A DNA stretch of 17,676 bases, taken from assembly GCA_009786675.1 (NCBI GenBank), contig WQRP01000015.1, positions 278-17,953 of the forward strand, read 5' to 3'. Below, in pieces: positions 6,327 to 13,109 of the stretch. Below the pieces are notes generated by a model. It did no database searches. It was not told where the DNA came from and worked only from the letters and a program-made list of their open reading frames with translations. The stretch comes from Treponema sp. (GTDB lineage Bacteria; Spirochaetota; Spirochaetia; Treponematales; Breznakiellaceae). The position numbers and the translations under genes were made by a program. Every line of letters starts with the position of its first letter. The first letter of the stretch is position 1.

Positions 6327-7586
6327 CTACATCTTCAGCTCGGCCTGGAGCAGCGCGTGGAATTTCCGTACCTTGTCGTTTTTGGGTTCCATGGAAAGGG
6401 ACGTGTTGCAGTCCGAAATCGCCTTTAGGGAATCGCCCACGTGGTAGTAGGCCTGGCCACGCCTGAACAGGCAGTAGGACTGGTAGGGGTTTATGCTCAG
6501 CGACAGGGTAAAGTCCTCGATGGCCTTTGGGTACTGATCCAGGACGGAATATACAAGACCCCTGTAGTAGACTGACATGTGGGATTTCCCGTCCAGCTCG
6601 AAGGCCTGGGTAAAGTCGGAGATTGCCTCGTCGTATTTGGACTGGGCGAAATTCGCCACCCCCCGGTGCTTGTGTATAAGGGAGCGGATGGGATCCTCCA
6701 GATCCCGCTCAAGAATCATGCTGTAGATGGCGATGGTCTTTTCGAACTGTTTGTTGTTGTGGGCCGTCAGCGCCTTAAGCAGAAGCTCGTCGATGGAGCT
6801 GTTTTCCGGGTCGGAGGAAACCGGCTCGGACTGCTGCTCCAAATTGTCGGTCGGCAAGTCCGGAATAAAGAAGGTATCGTTTGCCTTCTCGACCTTCTGG
6901 TAAAAGTTTTCCCGCCGCTCCACCAATTGGCTGTTCAGCTTTTTCTGGTACAGGCGTATTTCCTGGAAAGTCGTGTCGGCAAGGAACAGGCTTGCGTTTA
7001 TGGCGGACAGTTTGCGCTTTTGCGAATCGAGGGGGCTGAATTCGCCCTTGTAGAATATCTCGTGCTCCACCTCCGCCCAGGCGTCCTGAAGGATCGTGCG
7101 TATCTGGACCTCGATCACCTCGCAGTCGCCGTTTCCCCTGACGCGGGTAACGTCGTAGGGGATCTTTATAAGCATGTGGATGGATTCGTAGCCGAATTCC
7201 TTGTGGGTGTAATGCCCCCCCTTGCGATCAATCTCGGTCACCTCGAAATTATCGCTCATCAGCTTTTCCACCTGCGCCAGATCGTGCAGGAAGGGGCAGA
7301 CAATCCTTACGCCCATCAGGTCGGTAATGTGCGGGGTGATTCCCGATCTTAGCTGGCGGCTGTGCTTGGCGTAAAAACTCTGGAAACTCTTCGTCCGTAC
7401 CTTGACCGCGGGGTGGGGATGGATGGACAAAAGGAGATCCTCCAGCTTGCGTCCAATATCCTTTATGATCAGGATCCTTTCGCCGGCCTTGGACTCGAAC
7501 CTTTGCCGAAGCTTTTCCTTGTCGGGAACCGTCCCTTCCCCGGTGCCTAAGACTAATGGATTGGTGTCGTCTTTCATATCAAACAT
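6327..7586 (-). CDS. RelA/SpoT-domain (p)ppGpp synthetase fused to TPR repeats
   Basis: A 419-residue cytoplasmic protein. Residues ~40-185 form a stand-alone RelA_SpoT nucleotidyltransferase domain: KVRTKSFQSFYAK (62-74), DLMGVRI (89-95), FGYESIH (131-137), EVQIRT (159-164) and WAEVEHEIFYK (170-180). These are the substrate and metal positions of small alarmone synthetases, and all look intact. No HD hydrolase, TGS or ACT domain is present. After a helical stretch and an acidic, serine-rich linker (~240-264), residues ~265-405 hold about four TPR repeats, usually protein-binding. The C-terminus is KM. The start is uncertain: neither ATG 7586 nor in-frame ATG 7577 has a Shine-Dalgarno sequence, and the U-tract of the flaA terminator ends 3 nt before 7586. 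Small alarmone synthetases normally lack TPRs, so the fusion is notable. Confidence 0.85.
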   Translation of the reverse strand: MFDMKDDTNPLVLGTGEGTVPDKEKLRQRFESKAGERILIIKDIGRKLEDLLLSIHPHPAVKVRTKSFQSFYAKHSRQLRSGITPHITDLMGVRIVCPFLHDLAQVEKLMSDNFEVTEIDRKGGHYTHKEFGYESIHMLIKIPYDVTRVRGNGDCEVIEVQIRTILQDAWAEVEHEIFYKGEFSPLDSQKRKLSAINASLFLADTTFQEIRLYQKKLNSQLVERRENFYQKVEKANDTFFIPDLPTDNLEQQSEPVSSDPENSSIDELLLKALTAHNNKQFEKTIAIYSMILERDLEDPIRSLIHKHRGVANFAQSKYDEAISDFTQAFELDGKSHMSVYYRGLVYSVLDQYPKAIEDFTLSLSINPYQSYCLFRRGQAYYHVGDSLKAISDCNTSLSMEPKNDKVRKFHALLQAELKM

Positions 7587-7589
7587 ACC

Positions 7590-7629
7590 AAAAAAAGCCG
7601 CCTGGAAGCCGGCGAAGGCCTCCAGACGG
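7590..7629 (-). terminator. Intrinsic terminator between flaA and the TPR-synthetase
   Basis: On the minus strand a 13-bp stem (7617-7629 with 7598-7610, two G-U pairs, 6-nt loop) is followed by GGC-free run TTTTTTT (7596 down to 7590). It starts ~34 nt after the flaA stop (7663). Its U-tract lies immediately upstream of the next gene's first ATG at 7586. Confidence 0.8.
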
Positions 7630-7662
7630 TTCCTTTATAAACCTATACCCGCGCTACGTCGA

Positions 7663-8700
7663 TCACTCGTCGTTGCCACCGGCTTCCGGGGTGGGGGTAA
7701 AGGTCGTGGTGGTCGCCTGCCTCTGAGCCTCCAGGTGGCGCAGGATCTGATCCTGGCCGAAGCGCTCCATTTCCCATACCCTGCGGGCGGTTTCCCGTTC
7801 CTGGATAATACCCCAGATGGCCTCGTCGTCGATGTCGCGATCCGTGTCGAGAATCGCCCTGTCGTAGATGATTTTTACGTCCCTGAAGTAGGTGATGAAG
7901 TCGCCGCCCCTGTGGGAAGCGTCGCGCCTGATTTCGAACCCGCCGAACTTAACGAAGGGCATGGAATCCGGGTATACCGGGGCGATGCGCAGATCGCGGT
8001 TCCGCACGTCCTGGATGTAGGACGGGTTGTCCCAGCGAAGTTCCGCCCAGCCGTCGAAGTTGAGGGGACCCATGGGTATGCTTCTGCGGTTGCCGTTGTG
8101 GTCAAGAAGTATGACGTTGAGCGAGTGGGGGAAATTCATCCCGTAAACGTTGACCGCAAGCGCCCTGATGACGCCGACGTTCTTTACCACGCCAAAGCCG
8201 TTCTCGAAGCGGGTGCCATTGCCATTTCCGTTACCATTTCCGTTGCCGTTACCATTCCCGTTATCCTCGCCGAAGGGCTCGAACGCAGGGATTTCGAAAG
8301 GCGGCCTTACGTGGGCCCACGAATGGAAAGGATCCAGGGGGAAGTGAACCCGCACGCCCATGACCGTGCCGAAGCGCCTGGAGGGGGCTTCCCTGGTAAA
8401 GCTCCTGGTCTTGTTGAACACCGTCCTGGCCGACGGGGCAAGAACGACGTCCCAGTTCTCGATGGCCAGCGAGGTTCTCATCATCCTCCGCTGGTCTTCC
8501 GTGAAGGAACCCGCGAACCGGACGTTGGAAAAGTCCATCAGGGTCGCCTGGTTTTCGTTTGGCGTGTCGTCTTCATCATCTTCAGCGCCAACCCGATAAT
8601 CCGCTGTCAAGAGACCGAAATCGATAAGTACGGCTTCGTTGGCGAACAGGGAACCGGCCACTAGCGACGCGATGACGACAAGAATGAGCATCTTTTTCAT
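7663..8700 (-). CDS. flaA: Periplasmic flagellar filament sheath protein FlaA
   Basis: A 345-residue outer-layer protein of the spirochaete periplasmic flagellum. Residues 1-20 are a signal peptide (MKKMLILVVIASLVAGSLFA, cleaved before NEAV), so it is exported to the periplasm. FlaA-typical stretches include MRTSLAIENWDVVLAPSARTV, GVRVHFPLDPF, NGFGVVKNVGVIRALAVNVYGMNFPHSL and FGGFEIRRDASHRGGDFITYFRDVKIIYD. A linker of eight Asn-Gly repeats is inserted mid-protein. The C-terminus is Thr-rich (QATTTTFTPTPE). ATG 8700 is fixed by AAGGAGAG 7 nt upstream and by the signal peptide; the extension to 8736 is not needed. It has its own sigma-70-type promoter and its own terminator. Confidence 0.93.
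   Translation of the reverse strand: MKKMLILVVIASLVAGSLFANEAVLIDFGLLTADYRVGAEDDEDDTPNENQATLMDFSNVRFAGSFTEDQRRMMRTSLAIENWDVVLAPSARTVFNKTRSFTREAPSRRFGTVMGVRVHFPLDPFHSWAHVRPPFEIPAFEPFGEDNGNGNGNGNGNGNGNGTRFENGFGVVKNVGVIRALAVNVYGMNFPHSLNVILLDHNGNRRSIPMGPLNFDGWAELRWDNPSYIQDVRNRDLRIAPVYPDSMPFVKFGGFEIRRDASHRGGDFITYFRDVKIIYDRAILDTDRDIDDEAIWGIIQERETARRVWEMERFGQDQILRHLEAQRQATTTTFTPTPEAGGNDE
8215..8262 (-). repeat. Hexanucleotide tandem repeat encoding (Asn-Gly)8 in flaA
   Basis: Eight tandem 6-bp units in the pattern AAY-GGN lie in frame within flaA. The units differ at wobble positions (GGG, GGT, GGC, GGA; AAC, AAT), so the array is not a pure microsatellite. Unit-number changes would keep the reading frame. 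Confidence 0.9.
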
Positions 8701-8735
8701 GCACAACTCTCCTTTCAATAAGGTACATTGACCCA

Positions 8736-8781
8736 CCTAGCTATGCTAGGCAGTATAACGAATTCGGGCGATTTTTGTCAA
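8736..8781 (-). promoter_or_regulatory. flaA promoter with palindrome at the start site
   Basis: On the minus strand, a perfect -35 TTGACA (8776-8781) is followed after 18 bp by TATACT (8752-8757). The predicted start is near 8745, giving a ~45-nt leader with a strong ribosome binding site. A perfect 6+3+6 palindrome (CCTAGC-TAT-GCTAGG, 8736-8750) covers the predicted start. The promoter looks like housekeeping sigma-70 rather than sigma-28 or sigma-54. Confidence 0.7.
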
Positions 8782-8812
8782 CGACACTGCACTCGAATTT
8801 CGCTTTTGCCTC

Positions 8813-8834
8813 AAACCGGATCCTTACGATCCGG
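8813..8834 (-). terminator. Weak hairpin after the GerMN gene
   Basis: On the minus strand a perfect 7-bp stem CCGGATC/GATCCGG (8828-8834 with 8816-8822) with a 5-nt loop is followed by only TTTG. It lies ~32 nt after the stop at 8866 and before the flaA promoter. It is a plausible but weak end for the three-gene operon. Confidence 0.45.
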
Positions 8835-8865
8835 GCAGTAGGCGGTTCCCCTCAAAACCTGCCCC

Positions 8866-9369
8866 TTACCGTCGGAAGGCGGGCCTTCCGTCGATAAAAA
8901 AACGCACTTCCTCGACACCGGGGAAGTTTCTTGTTATGCCCGCCCTAAGGGTTTCGAAGTTGCCGAAAACCTCGCCCCCTTCCGCGGGCGGCATGGCGGC
9001 GTCGCCGGAAAAATCCGCAAAAACCACCCCGTCACGGTACAGCAGGGATTCTAGCCTTGTGCCCCTTGGAAAGAGGGGCAGCAAGTCCTGGGCAACCGGT
9101 CCCAGAAGCGCCTCCTCGACATACCTGGCGACGTCGCGTTCCCGGGACTCGGCGCGCCGAAGCATTCTTTCCTCGACAGTTATATCCCCACTACCAATAG
9201 CATAAAACACGAAGGTCCTTCTTGCAAGGCCTGAAACGTGAAATTCTGCCAAAGCGGCGACGGCAAGCCCTACCGTAACGCCGGCCAGCAAAACAAAGGC
9301 GCAAAGGCGCGCTTTTGGCCGCCGCAGGCGCGAGAAAATGTCCCCCAGGCTCATGTCCCTAAAGCTCAT
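8866..9369 (-). CDS. Membrane-anchored GerMN-domain protein
   Basis: A 167-residue protein with a short cytoplasmic N-terminus rich in Arg/Lys, one transmembrane helix (~21-42) and a periplasmic domain. Residues ~79-163 match the GerMN pattern: ARYVEEALLGP, LFPRGTRLESLLYRDGVVFADFS and ETLRAGITRNFPGVEEVRFFIDGRP. GerMN domains are found in the spore protein GerM and in cell-envelope lipoproteins; their biochemical role is not well defined. Its ATG overlaps the amidase stop as ATGA (9366-9369) with no Shine-Dalgarno sequence, which indicates translational coupling. ATG 9354 is an alternative start. The context suggests a role with the amidase in peptidoglycan remodelling, which is inference. Confidence 0.82.
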   Translation of the reverse strand: MSFRDMSLGDIFSRLRRPKARLCAFVLLAGVTVGLAVAALAEFHVSGLARRTFVFYAIGSGDITVEERMLRRAESRERDVARYVEEALLGPVAQDLLPLFPRGTRLESLLYRDGVVFADFSGDAAMPPAEGGEVFGNFETLRAGITRNFPGVEEVRFFIDGRPAFRR

Positions 9370-10463
9370 TGCGCTATTATAAACCCTCCGGTGCGCTCGA
9401 AGGCGGTTACGAACTCGGTTATTCCCCTGTACACGCCCTCCACGATTCTGCGCAGGGACGCGTCGTTGGCCATAAGTATAGCATCTTCCCTGTTGGTTAT
9501 GAAACCCATTTCCACCAGGACCGCCGGCATGTTGCTTCGGCGGACGACGAACCAGTCCTCGGCCCGCAGGCCCCGGTTGGGCATCTGGCGTCCCATGGTG
9601 CCGTCTATGCCGTCCAGGATTGCCTGGGCCAGCATTATGCCCTCGGTCAGGAAGGATTCCTCGGTAAGTAGGTTGAGGATCTGGCGGAGGTATGCGTCGG
9701 GGAACTGCTCCTCGTCAAGGAGCTGGCGGCGGTAGGTCGGGGTCAGGTGCCAGACCTCGAAGCCCCTGGCGTTCCTGTTCATGGCGGCGTTGGCGTGCAT
9801 AGATATGAAGATAACCGCCTCGTTGTCCCTTACGGGGACGGAGTTGGCGATTACGGCGCGGTCGGCCAGGCTTATGAACACGTCCCGCTCGCGGGTCATA
9901 AGGATCCGCTTGTCGGGGTAGCGCCTGACCAGCATGTCCCTTAGCATCTTCGACGCGGTCAGCACCAGGTCCGATTCCCGCACCAGCCGCCGCTGCCCGT
10001 TTATCGTGTGGTAGAACACCGCGCCGGGATCCCTGCCCCCGTGCCCCGGGTCGATCACTATCGCGGCGATCCTGTAGTGGAAGTTGTCCCTGGCGTGGCG
10101 AAGGAAGGCCTCCTGCGCGACCATCACGAAGTCCTCCGGGAAAACCAGCTCGATCCCGTTGAAGTAGGGCAGGGGTACGGTGTAGACGTCCCTGTTGTTC
10201 AGCATCAGGAAGCCGGTCTCGCCGGGGAAAAAGGCGGTGGAGAAAATGCCGTGGTGCCCCCCGATGGCGAAGGAGCCTTCCTGGAAGAACGGATCCCAGC
10301 GGAACACGCCCCGGCCGTCGCCGGCCGCGTCCAGAAGGTCCATCGTTTGGTCCAGGGTAAAGAAGCGGGGCGCGAAGCCCGACTGGGCATGGATCCCCGG
10401 CGCCGGCGCCCACGAAAGCAGGCCGCAGAAAAGCAGGAAATAGCCGACGCGGATAGGTCTCAA
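9366..10463 (-). CDS. Secreted N-acetylmuramoyl-L-alanine amidase (Amidase_3)
   Basis: A 365-residue zinc amidase that should cleave the bond between N-acetylmuramic acid and L-Ala in peptidoglycan, in the periplasm. Residues 1-26 are a signal peptide (cleavage near IHA-QS). Residues ~27-130 are an uncharacterised N-terminal region. Residues ~133-355 are the AmiC-like catalytic domain: IDPGHGGRDPGA with H141, ESDLVL with E163, SMHANA with H223, and VEMGFITN with catalytic E318. All ligands are present. The start is TTG at 10463 with AGAGGGG just upstream. The TTG overlaps the TGA of the ATP-grasp gene (10460-10463). The 3' end overlaps the GerMN gene in the same way, so the three genes form a coupled operon. 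No separate SPOR or LysM cell-wall-binding domain is visible. Confidence 0.93.
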   Translation of the reverse strand: MRPIRVGYFLLFCGLLSWAPAPGIHAQSGFAPRFFTLDQTMDLLDAAGDGRGVFRWDPFFQEGSFAIGGHHGIFSTAFFPGETGFLMLNNRDVYTVPLPYFNGIELVFPEDFVMVAQEAFLRHARDNFHYRIAAIVIDPGHGGRDPGAVFYHTINGQRRLVRESDLVLTASKMLRDMLVRRYPDKRILMTRERDVFISLADRAVIANSVPVRDNEAVIFISMHANAAMNRNARGFEVWHLTPTYRRQLLDEEQFPDAYLRQILNLLTEESFLTEGIMLAQAILDGIDGTMGRQMPNRGLRAEDWFVVRRSNMPAVLVEMGFITNREDAILMANDASLRRIVEGVYRGITEFVTAFERTGGFIIAQ

Positions 10464-12046
10464 CTCGCCCCTCTTAGTTTTTCGATATAGTACGTCGCCC
10501 CCTGGTAGGAACCCCTGGCAAGGGCAGCCCAGAAAGACCTGCCAAGGAAGGTACGTATATTATCGGCGTTTTCCCCGGTTTCCGGCAGGGAAAGGCCGGT
10601 AAGCCGCCGGACAGCCGCCAGGCTTTCCGCCACGCCGCGCCCCAGGTAGTCCCTGAGCCCGGAGCCGGCGAATTCCGGGAACGGGACCAGCGCGAAGGGT
10701 TCCCCGGGTGCGCCCCCCTGGGAGCGCGTCTCCGGAAGCGCGTCCAGCAGGTCCCGCAGTTCCCCGTCCAGGGGAAAGGCGTCCGGGGGGAAGCCCCGGC
10801 CGTCGCCCCCGCCGGCCAGGAATTCCCCGGTCTGCGGATCCCCGGGCTCAAGCCGGATCAGCACGGTTCTGGCCGCGCTTTCGGCGGACATCACCGCCTC
10901 GTCGCGATCCGGGGCGGCGCTTATGACGTTGCCGCACTTGGAGACGTTGTTCTCCGGAAACCCGACCTTGTCGCCCGGTGCGGCGCTCAGGAACAGGTCC
11001 CGCACGTGCGGCGTGTCCACGGCCTCCCCGGCCCCGACGATTGCCGCGACCGTGCCGGGGATCGAGATAAAGGCCCGCTCCGCGCTGGTCCAGTTTTCGA
11101 CGGGTGCCAGGTTCTCCGGGGCGCGGCCCATGGCGACAAGGATCGCGGTGCGGATCGGCTCGACGCCAGAGGAGTAGGGGTAGGTCCAGCCGGACATGTA
11201 CCCGCCGGAAAGCCTGGCGGCGATTTCCCCGATCATCGGCCCGTCCGGGGTAAGCTTGATGTCCCCCTTGGCCGCGCCGACGTTCGCCTCGCCGGCCAGG
11301 CCCAGGGCGCGCACCCCGGCGCGAAAGGCCTTCAGGACGCCCTTGTGCTGCTCGTTCGCGACGCGGGAGGGCATGGTGTGGCCCATCTCTATGAAAAAAG
11401 GCGGAAAAAAGACGTGCCTGTCGGCAAGGCCGCAGATGACAATCTCGCCGTGGTAGACGATGGCGTCCACCGAGTATTCCGGCCCGTCCATAAAGGCCTC
11501 GACGATCGCCCGCCCGGACCGGGAGAAGCGTATTGCCTCGTCCACCGCCAGGCGGAATTCCCCCACGGTGTTGACCCTCCGGCATCCCCGCCCGCCCATG
11601 TTGTCCACCGGCTTTACCACCAGCGGGAAGGGGGCCGGCAGGGAAAGCTCGTCCCCGGCGGCAATCGTCGTGAATTCCGGCGAGGGCAGCCCGGCCTTTT
11701 TCAGGCAGGATCTCATTCGCCCCTTGTCCGAGGCGTTGAGCGCGGCCTCGTAGGGGATGCCCGGCAGGCCCAGCTTTTCGGCAACCCGGGCGACGGTGGC
11801 GGAAAAATCGGTTCCCGCCGTCATGATTCCGCCCAGGCCGCCCGGCCCGTCGTACAGCGAGCGGGCGAAGTCCTCGATGCCCTCCATGTCCTTCAGGTCG
11901 AGCTGCTCGAAACGGTCCGCCGTTCCGACGCAGGGGGCGGACGAACAGCCGTCCAGCACCACGGTGAAAAAACCCAGTTCCCTGGCAATTCTGATGGCCG
12001 GCCCCTGCATGACGCCGGCTCCCAGGATGATGATACGTTCCTGCAT
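10460..12046 (-). CDS. ATP-grasp superfamily ligase of unknown substrate
   Basis: A 528-residue cytoplasmic protein. Residues 1-100 form a Rossmann-like pre-ATP-grasp domain (IIILGAGVMQGPAIRIARELG). Residues ~105-300 are the ATP-grasp fold: SDKGRMRSCLKKAGLPSPEF, PLVVKPVDNMGGRGCRRV, EAFMDGPEYSVDAIV and IGEIAARLSGGY (272-283), which carries the Mg-binding Glu. Residues ~345-400 hold GDKVGFPENNVSKCGNVISAA, a motif seen after the catalytic core in carbamoyl-phosphate-synthase-like ATP-grasp ligases. Residues ~400-528 are unfamiliar. Such enzymes join a carboxylate to an amine or thiol, but the substrate cannot be read here. Its place at the head of an amidase/GerMN operon hints at cell-envelope metabolism (inference). 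There is no Shine-Dalgarno sequence and a candidate promoter abuts ATG 12046. Confidence 0.82.
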   Translation of the reverse strand: MQERIIILGAGVMQGPAIRIARELGFFTVVLDGCSSAPCVGTADRFEQLDLKDMEGIEDFARSLYDGPGGLGGIMTAGTDFSATVARVAEKLGLPGIPYEAALNASDKGRMRSCLKKAGLPSPEFTTIAAGDELSLPAPFPLVVKPVDNMGGRGCRRVNTVGEFRLAVDEAIRFSRSGRAIVEAFMDGPEYSVDAIVYHGEIVICGLADRHVFFPPFFIEMGHTMPSRVANEQHKGVLKAFRAGVRALGLAGEANVGAAKGDIKLTPDGPMIGEIAARLSGGYMSGWTYPYSSGVEPIRTAILVAMGRAPENLAPVENWTSAERAFISIPGTVAAIVGAGEAVDTPHVRDLFLSAAPGDKVGFPENNVSKCGNVISAAPDRDEAVMSAESAARTVLIRLEPGDPQTGEFLAGGGDGRGFPPDAFPLDGELRDLLDALPETRSQGGAPGEPFALVPFPEFAGSGLRDYLGRGVAESLAAVRRLTGLSLPETGENADNIRTFLGRSFWAALARGSYQGATYYIEKLRGAS

Positions 12047-12052
12047 AAGCGT

Positions 12053-12081
12053 ATGTTACATGCCCCGCCCGGGGATTACAA
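12053..12081 (-). promoter_or_regulatory. Promoter of the ATP-grasp operon abutting its start codon
   Basis: On the minus strand, TTGTAA (12076-12081) is followed after 17 bp by TAACAT (12053-12058), each 4 of 6 to consensus. Exactly 6 nt separate the -10 from ATG 12046, so initiation is predicted at the start codon. The GC-rich spacer contains CCCCGCCCGGGG. Confidence 0.4.
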
Positions 12082-12112
12082 GACGGCGAAACCCGGTCCA
12101 GCCGGCCGGGGG

Positions 12113-12142
12113 AAGACATGGGCGGCGCGTGTCTGCTAGCAT
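12113..12142 (+). promoter_or_regulatory. Candidate extended -10 promoter of the exchanger gene
   Basis: AAGACA (12113-12118), an 18-bp spacer and TAGCAT (12137-12142) preceded by TGC form an extended -10 type element. ATG 12150 lies 7 nt after the -10. It is divergent from the ATP-grasp promoter within the 103-bp gap between the genes. Confidence 0.35.
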
Positions 12143-12149
12143 GGGACGG

Positions 12150-13109
12150 ATGAGTGAACTGCTGTCCGGGATTCCCCTGGAACCCTACATTCTGCTCGCG
12201 CTGGGGCTTGTCGTGCTCGTGGCCTGCGGCAACTGGCTGGTGACCGGCAGCGTCCAACTGGCCCGCCACTTTAGGGTGAGCACGTTTATAGTCGGCCTTA
12301 CGATTGTCGCCTACGGGACCTCCGCGCCGGAGATGTTTATCAGCATCGGGGCGGCCCTGGACGGCTCGCACGACATAGCCCTGGGGAACATAATCGGGTC
12401 GAACATAGCCAACATAGGGGCAATCCTGGCCATCGTCGCGATTGTCGCCACGATTCCGATCCGGAACAGGGCGCTCGGCTTTGACCTGGCGGCGATGTTC
12501 GCCGTCACGGTCCTTCTGTTCGTCTTTGGCCTGAACGGCGTAATCGGCTTTTTCGAGGGGCTTGGCCTGGTCGCGGTACTCGCGGCCTATACCTCGTGGT
12601 CCGTGGTCAAGTCGCGTAAAACGGCAGTCGCCGGGGAGGCCGCCCCCGCCACGGTCAGGCCCCTGGCCGCCGCCGCGCTGGTCCTGGTCGCGCTTGTGGG
12701 TCTGTACTTCGGCGCGGGCTGGTTCGTGGACGGAGCCCGCGAGATAGCCACGCGGTGGGGGGTAAGCGAGCGCGTGATCGCGATATCCGTCGTCGCCATA
12801 GGCACCAGCACCCCGGAGCTAGTGGCGTCGCTGGTCGCGGCCATCAAAAAAGAGGCCGACCTTTCGATAGGGAACATAATCGGCTCGAACCTGTTCAACA
12901 TAGCCGGGGTTCTGGGCGTGACGGCGATGGTCCGCCCCCTGGCCGTGGCCGACCGCGCGATGTTCGTTTCCGACATGATCTGGCTGTTCGGCATTTCCGT
13001 GATCCTGCTGCTTACCATGCTTCCCCTGGCCAAGGGCAAAATCTCGCGCTGGGAGGGCGGGATCCTGCTGGCGATATTTTCGGCGTACATGTTCATGCTG
13101 TTCGCCTAA
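12150..13109 (+). CDS. CaCA-family cation exchanger (YrbG-like Na+/Ca2+ antiporter)
   Basis: A 319-residue inner-membrane protein with about ten hydrophobic helices in two homologous halves. Each half carries an alpha-repeat: IVAYGTSAPEMFIS...ALGNIIGSNIANIGA in the first and VVAIGTSTPELVAS...SIGNIIGSNLFNIAG in the second. The acidic GTSxPE residues and the GNIIGSN motifs form the ion-binding core of the calcium/cation antiporter superfamily. Length and inverted-repeat layout are normal for the bacterial YrbG group. It probably exports Ca2+ in exchange for Na+ or H+. ATG 12150 is chosen over ATG 12141 because the shorter protein begins close to the first helix and 12141 lies inside the candidate -10. 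Its stop overlaps that of the convergent minus-strand gene by 4 bp, with no terminator between. Confidence 0.92.
   Translation: MSELLSGIPLEPYILLALGLVVLVACGNWLVTGSVQLARHFRVSTFIVGLTIVAYGTSAPEMFISIGAALDGSHDIALGNIIGSNIANIGAILAIVAIVATIPIRNRALGFDLAAMFAVTVLLFVFGLNGVIGFFEGLGLVAVLAAYTSWSVVKSRKTAVAGEAAPATVRPLAAAALVLVALVGLYFGAGWFVDGAREIATRWGVSERVIAISVVAIGTSTPELVASLVAAIKKEADLSIGNIIGSNLFNIAGVLGVTAMVRPLAVADRAMFVSDMIWLFGISVILLLTMLPLAKGKISRWEGGILLAIFSAYMFMLFA

Noticed and set aside
11006..12139. A 377-codon plus-strand frame opposite the ATP-grasp gene
   Set aside because: Antisense shadow with no ribosome binding site and biased composition.
11757..12149. N-terminal extension of the exchanger gene by about 130 residues
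   Set aside because: It would overlap the divergent ATP-grasp gene, and the extra residues are basic, Pro-rich and not membrane-like. The protein begins normally at 12150.
10848..12371. A 507-codon minus-strand frame overlapping the ATP-grasp gene and the exchanger
   Set aside because: It is a shifted frame across two genes on opposite strands, has repetitive Arg/Gly-rich translation, and shows no motif. The ATP-grasp motifs fix the true frame.
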